Part shown: piece by piece, positions 13,424 to 13,451 of the stretch | Numbering within the stretch: the stretch's first letter is position 1 | How the letters are laid out: each line of letters begins with the position of its first letter | NCBI GenBank assembly: GCA_030149685.1 | Contig: JASLGI010000223.1 | Span: 1-13,451 of the forward strand | DNA from: Bacillaceae bacterium | GTDB taxonomy: Bacteria; Bacillota; Bacilli; Bacillales_A; Planococcaceae | Direction of reading: 5' to 3' | DNA length: 13,451 bases | The notes under the pieces: generated by a model | Database searches by the model: none | Told to the model about the DNA's origin: nothing | The model's input: only the letters and a program-made list of their open reading frames with translations | Position numbers and translations under genes: made by a program

Positions 13424-13451
13424 TTACTAAAATTATATGTAAATTTAGTAA
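13424..13451. repeat. AT-rich inverted repeat at the window edge, possible left-end hairpin
   Basis: TTACTAAA (13424-13431) and TTTAGTAA (13444-13451) flank a 12-base loop, 24 bases upstream of the tnpB start on the minus strand. That is where IS200/IS605 elements carry their left-end hairpin. The arm may extend past the window. Confidence 0.45.

Larger units (their letters stand above)
13164..13451 (-). mobile_element. Internally deleted IS200/IS605-family (tnpB-only type) element, left end cut by the window
   Basis: On the minus strand the order is: AT-rich hairpin at the window edge (13424-13451), strong ribosome binding site, about 66 codons of tnpB, then the right-end hairpin. An intact element of this type would be roughly 1.3-1.5 kb or more; here the tnpB middle and C-terminus, and any omega-RNA region, are missing. 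The result is a derivative of about 290 bp that could only be moved in trans by a related TnpA. The minus strand at the window edge starts TTAC, the left-end cleavage motif known for IS608, which hints that the left end may be exactly here, but the flank is not visible. Confidence 0.68.

Noticed and set aside
1..13451. CRISPR array, tRNA or rRNA genes
   Set aside because: No regularly spaced direct repeats, cloverleaf-forming segments or rRNA-like sequence were found on reading both strands.

Overview
The window looks like chromosome of a low-GC Bacillota, most likely a Bacillaceae relative. The evidence is the A+T-rich codon use, AAAGGAGG-type ribosome binding sites, many hairpin-plus-T-run terminators, and a gene set of lumazine synthase, AzgA-type purine permease, LytR-CpsA-Psr protein, SLH-domain surface protein and Gram-positive lipoprotein. 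I cannot name a genus. No tRNA, rRNA or CRISPR array is visible.

Layout. Bases 1-148 are the 3' end of ribH with its terminator. A PLP-dependent aminotransferase (253-1410) and a purine permease (1564-2850) follow on the plus strand. Bases 2891-3181 hold no intact gene. They contain a perfect 15-bp-arm palindrome that looks like an IS200/IS605-type right end, followed by a short coding-like scrap. An LCP wall-polymer ligase (3232-4230) is on the minus strand. Next come a 69-residue two-helix membrane protein, a GNAT acetyltransferase and a lipoprotein with an internally duplicated domain on the plus strand (4430-5814). Facing them on the minus strand are an SLH surface protein, a second 75-residue two-helix membrane protein and a second GNAT acetyltransferase (8001-5868). 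Divergent from the SLH gene is a two-gene unit of unknown function (8097-9067) that ends in an 18-bp-stem terminator. The largest gene (9184-13116) encodes a solitary superfamily 1 helicase with a roughly 600-residue insertion and a C-terminal nuclease-like domain whose active site looks degraded. The window ends in an internally deleted, stop-containing tnpB remnant on the minus strand (13164-13451), which carries the same right-end hairpin seen near base 3000.

How the genes relate. Most are independent transcription units with their own terminators. The LCP protein (attachment of anionic polymers to peptidoglycan) and the SLH protein (non-covalent binding to a secondary wall polymer) both belong to the cell envelope, as does the lipoprotein. 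The helicase belongs to the large UPF1-like/COG1112 group often found in defence or accessory regions, and an IS remnant lies just behind its terminator. However, it has no recognisable partner genes here, so a defence role is only a hypothesis.

The most interesting observations are: (1) the two small membrane proteins align without gaps, with W-G and T-R-K at identical positions, and each precedes a GNAT gene; (2) the helicase's C-terminal restriction-endonuclease-like domain seems to have lost catalytic residues; (3) two copies of an IS605-type end hairpin in opposite orientation bracket about 10 kb; (4) extended -10 (TGn) promoters recur, including a divergent pair.
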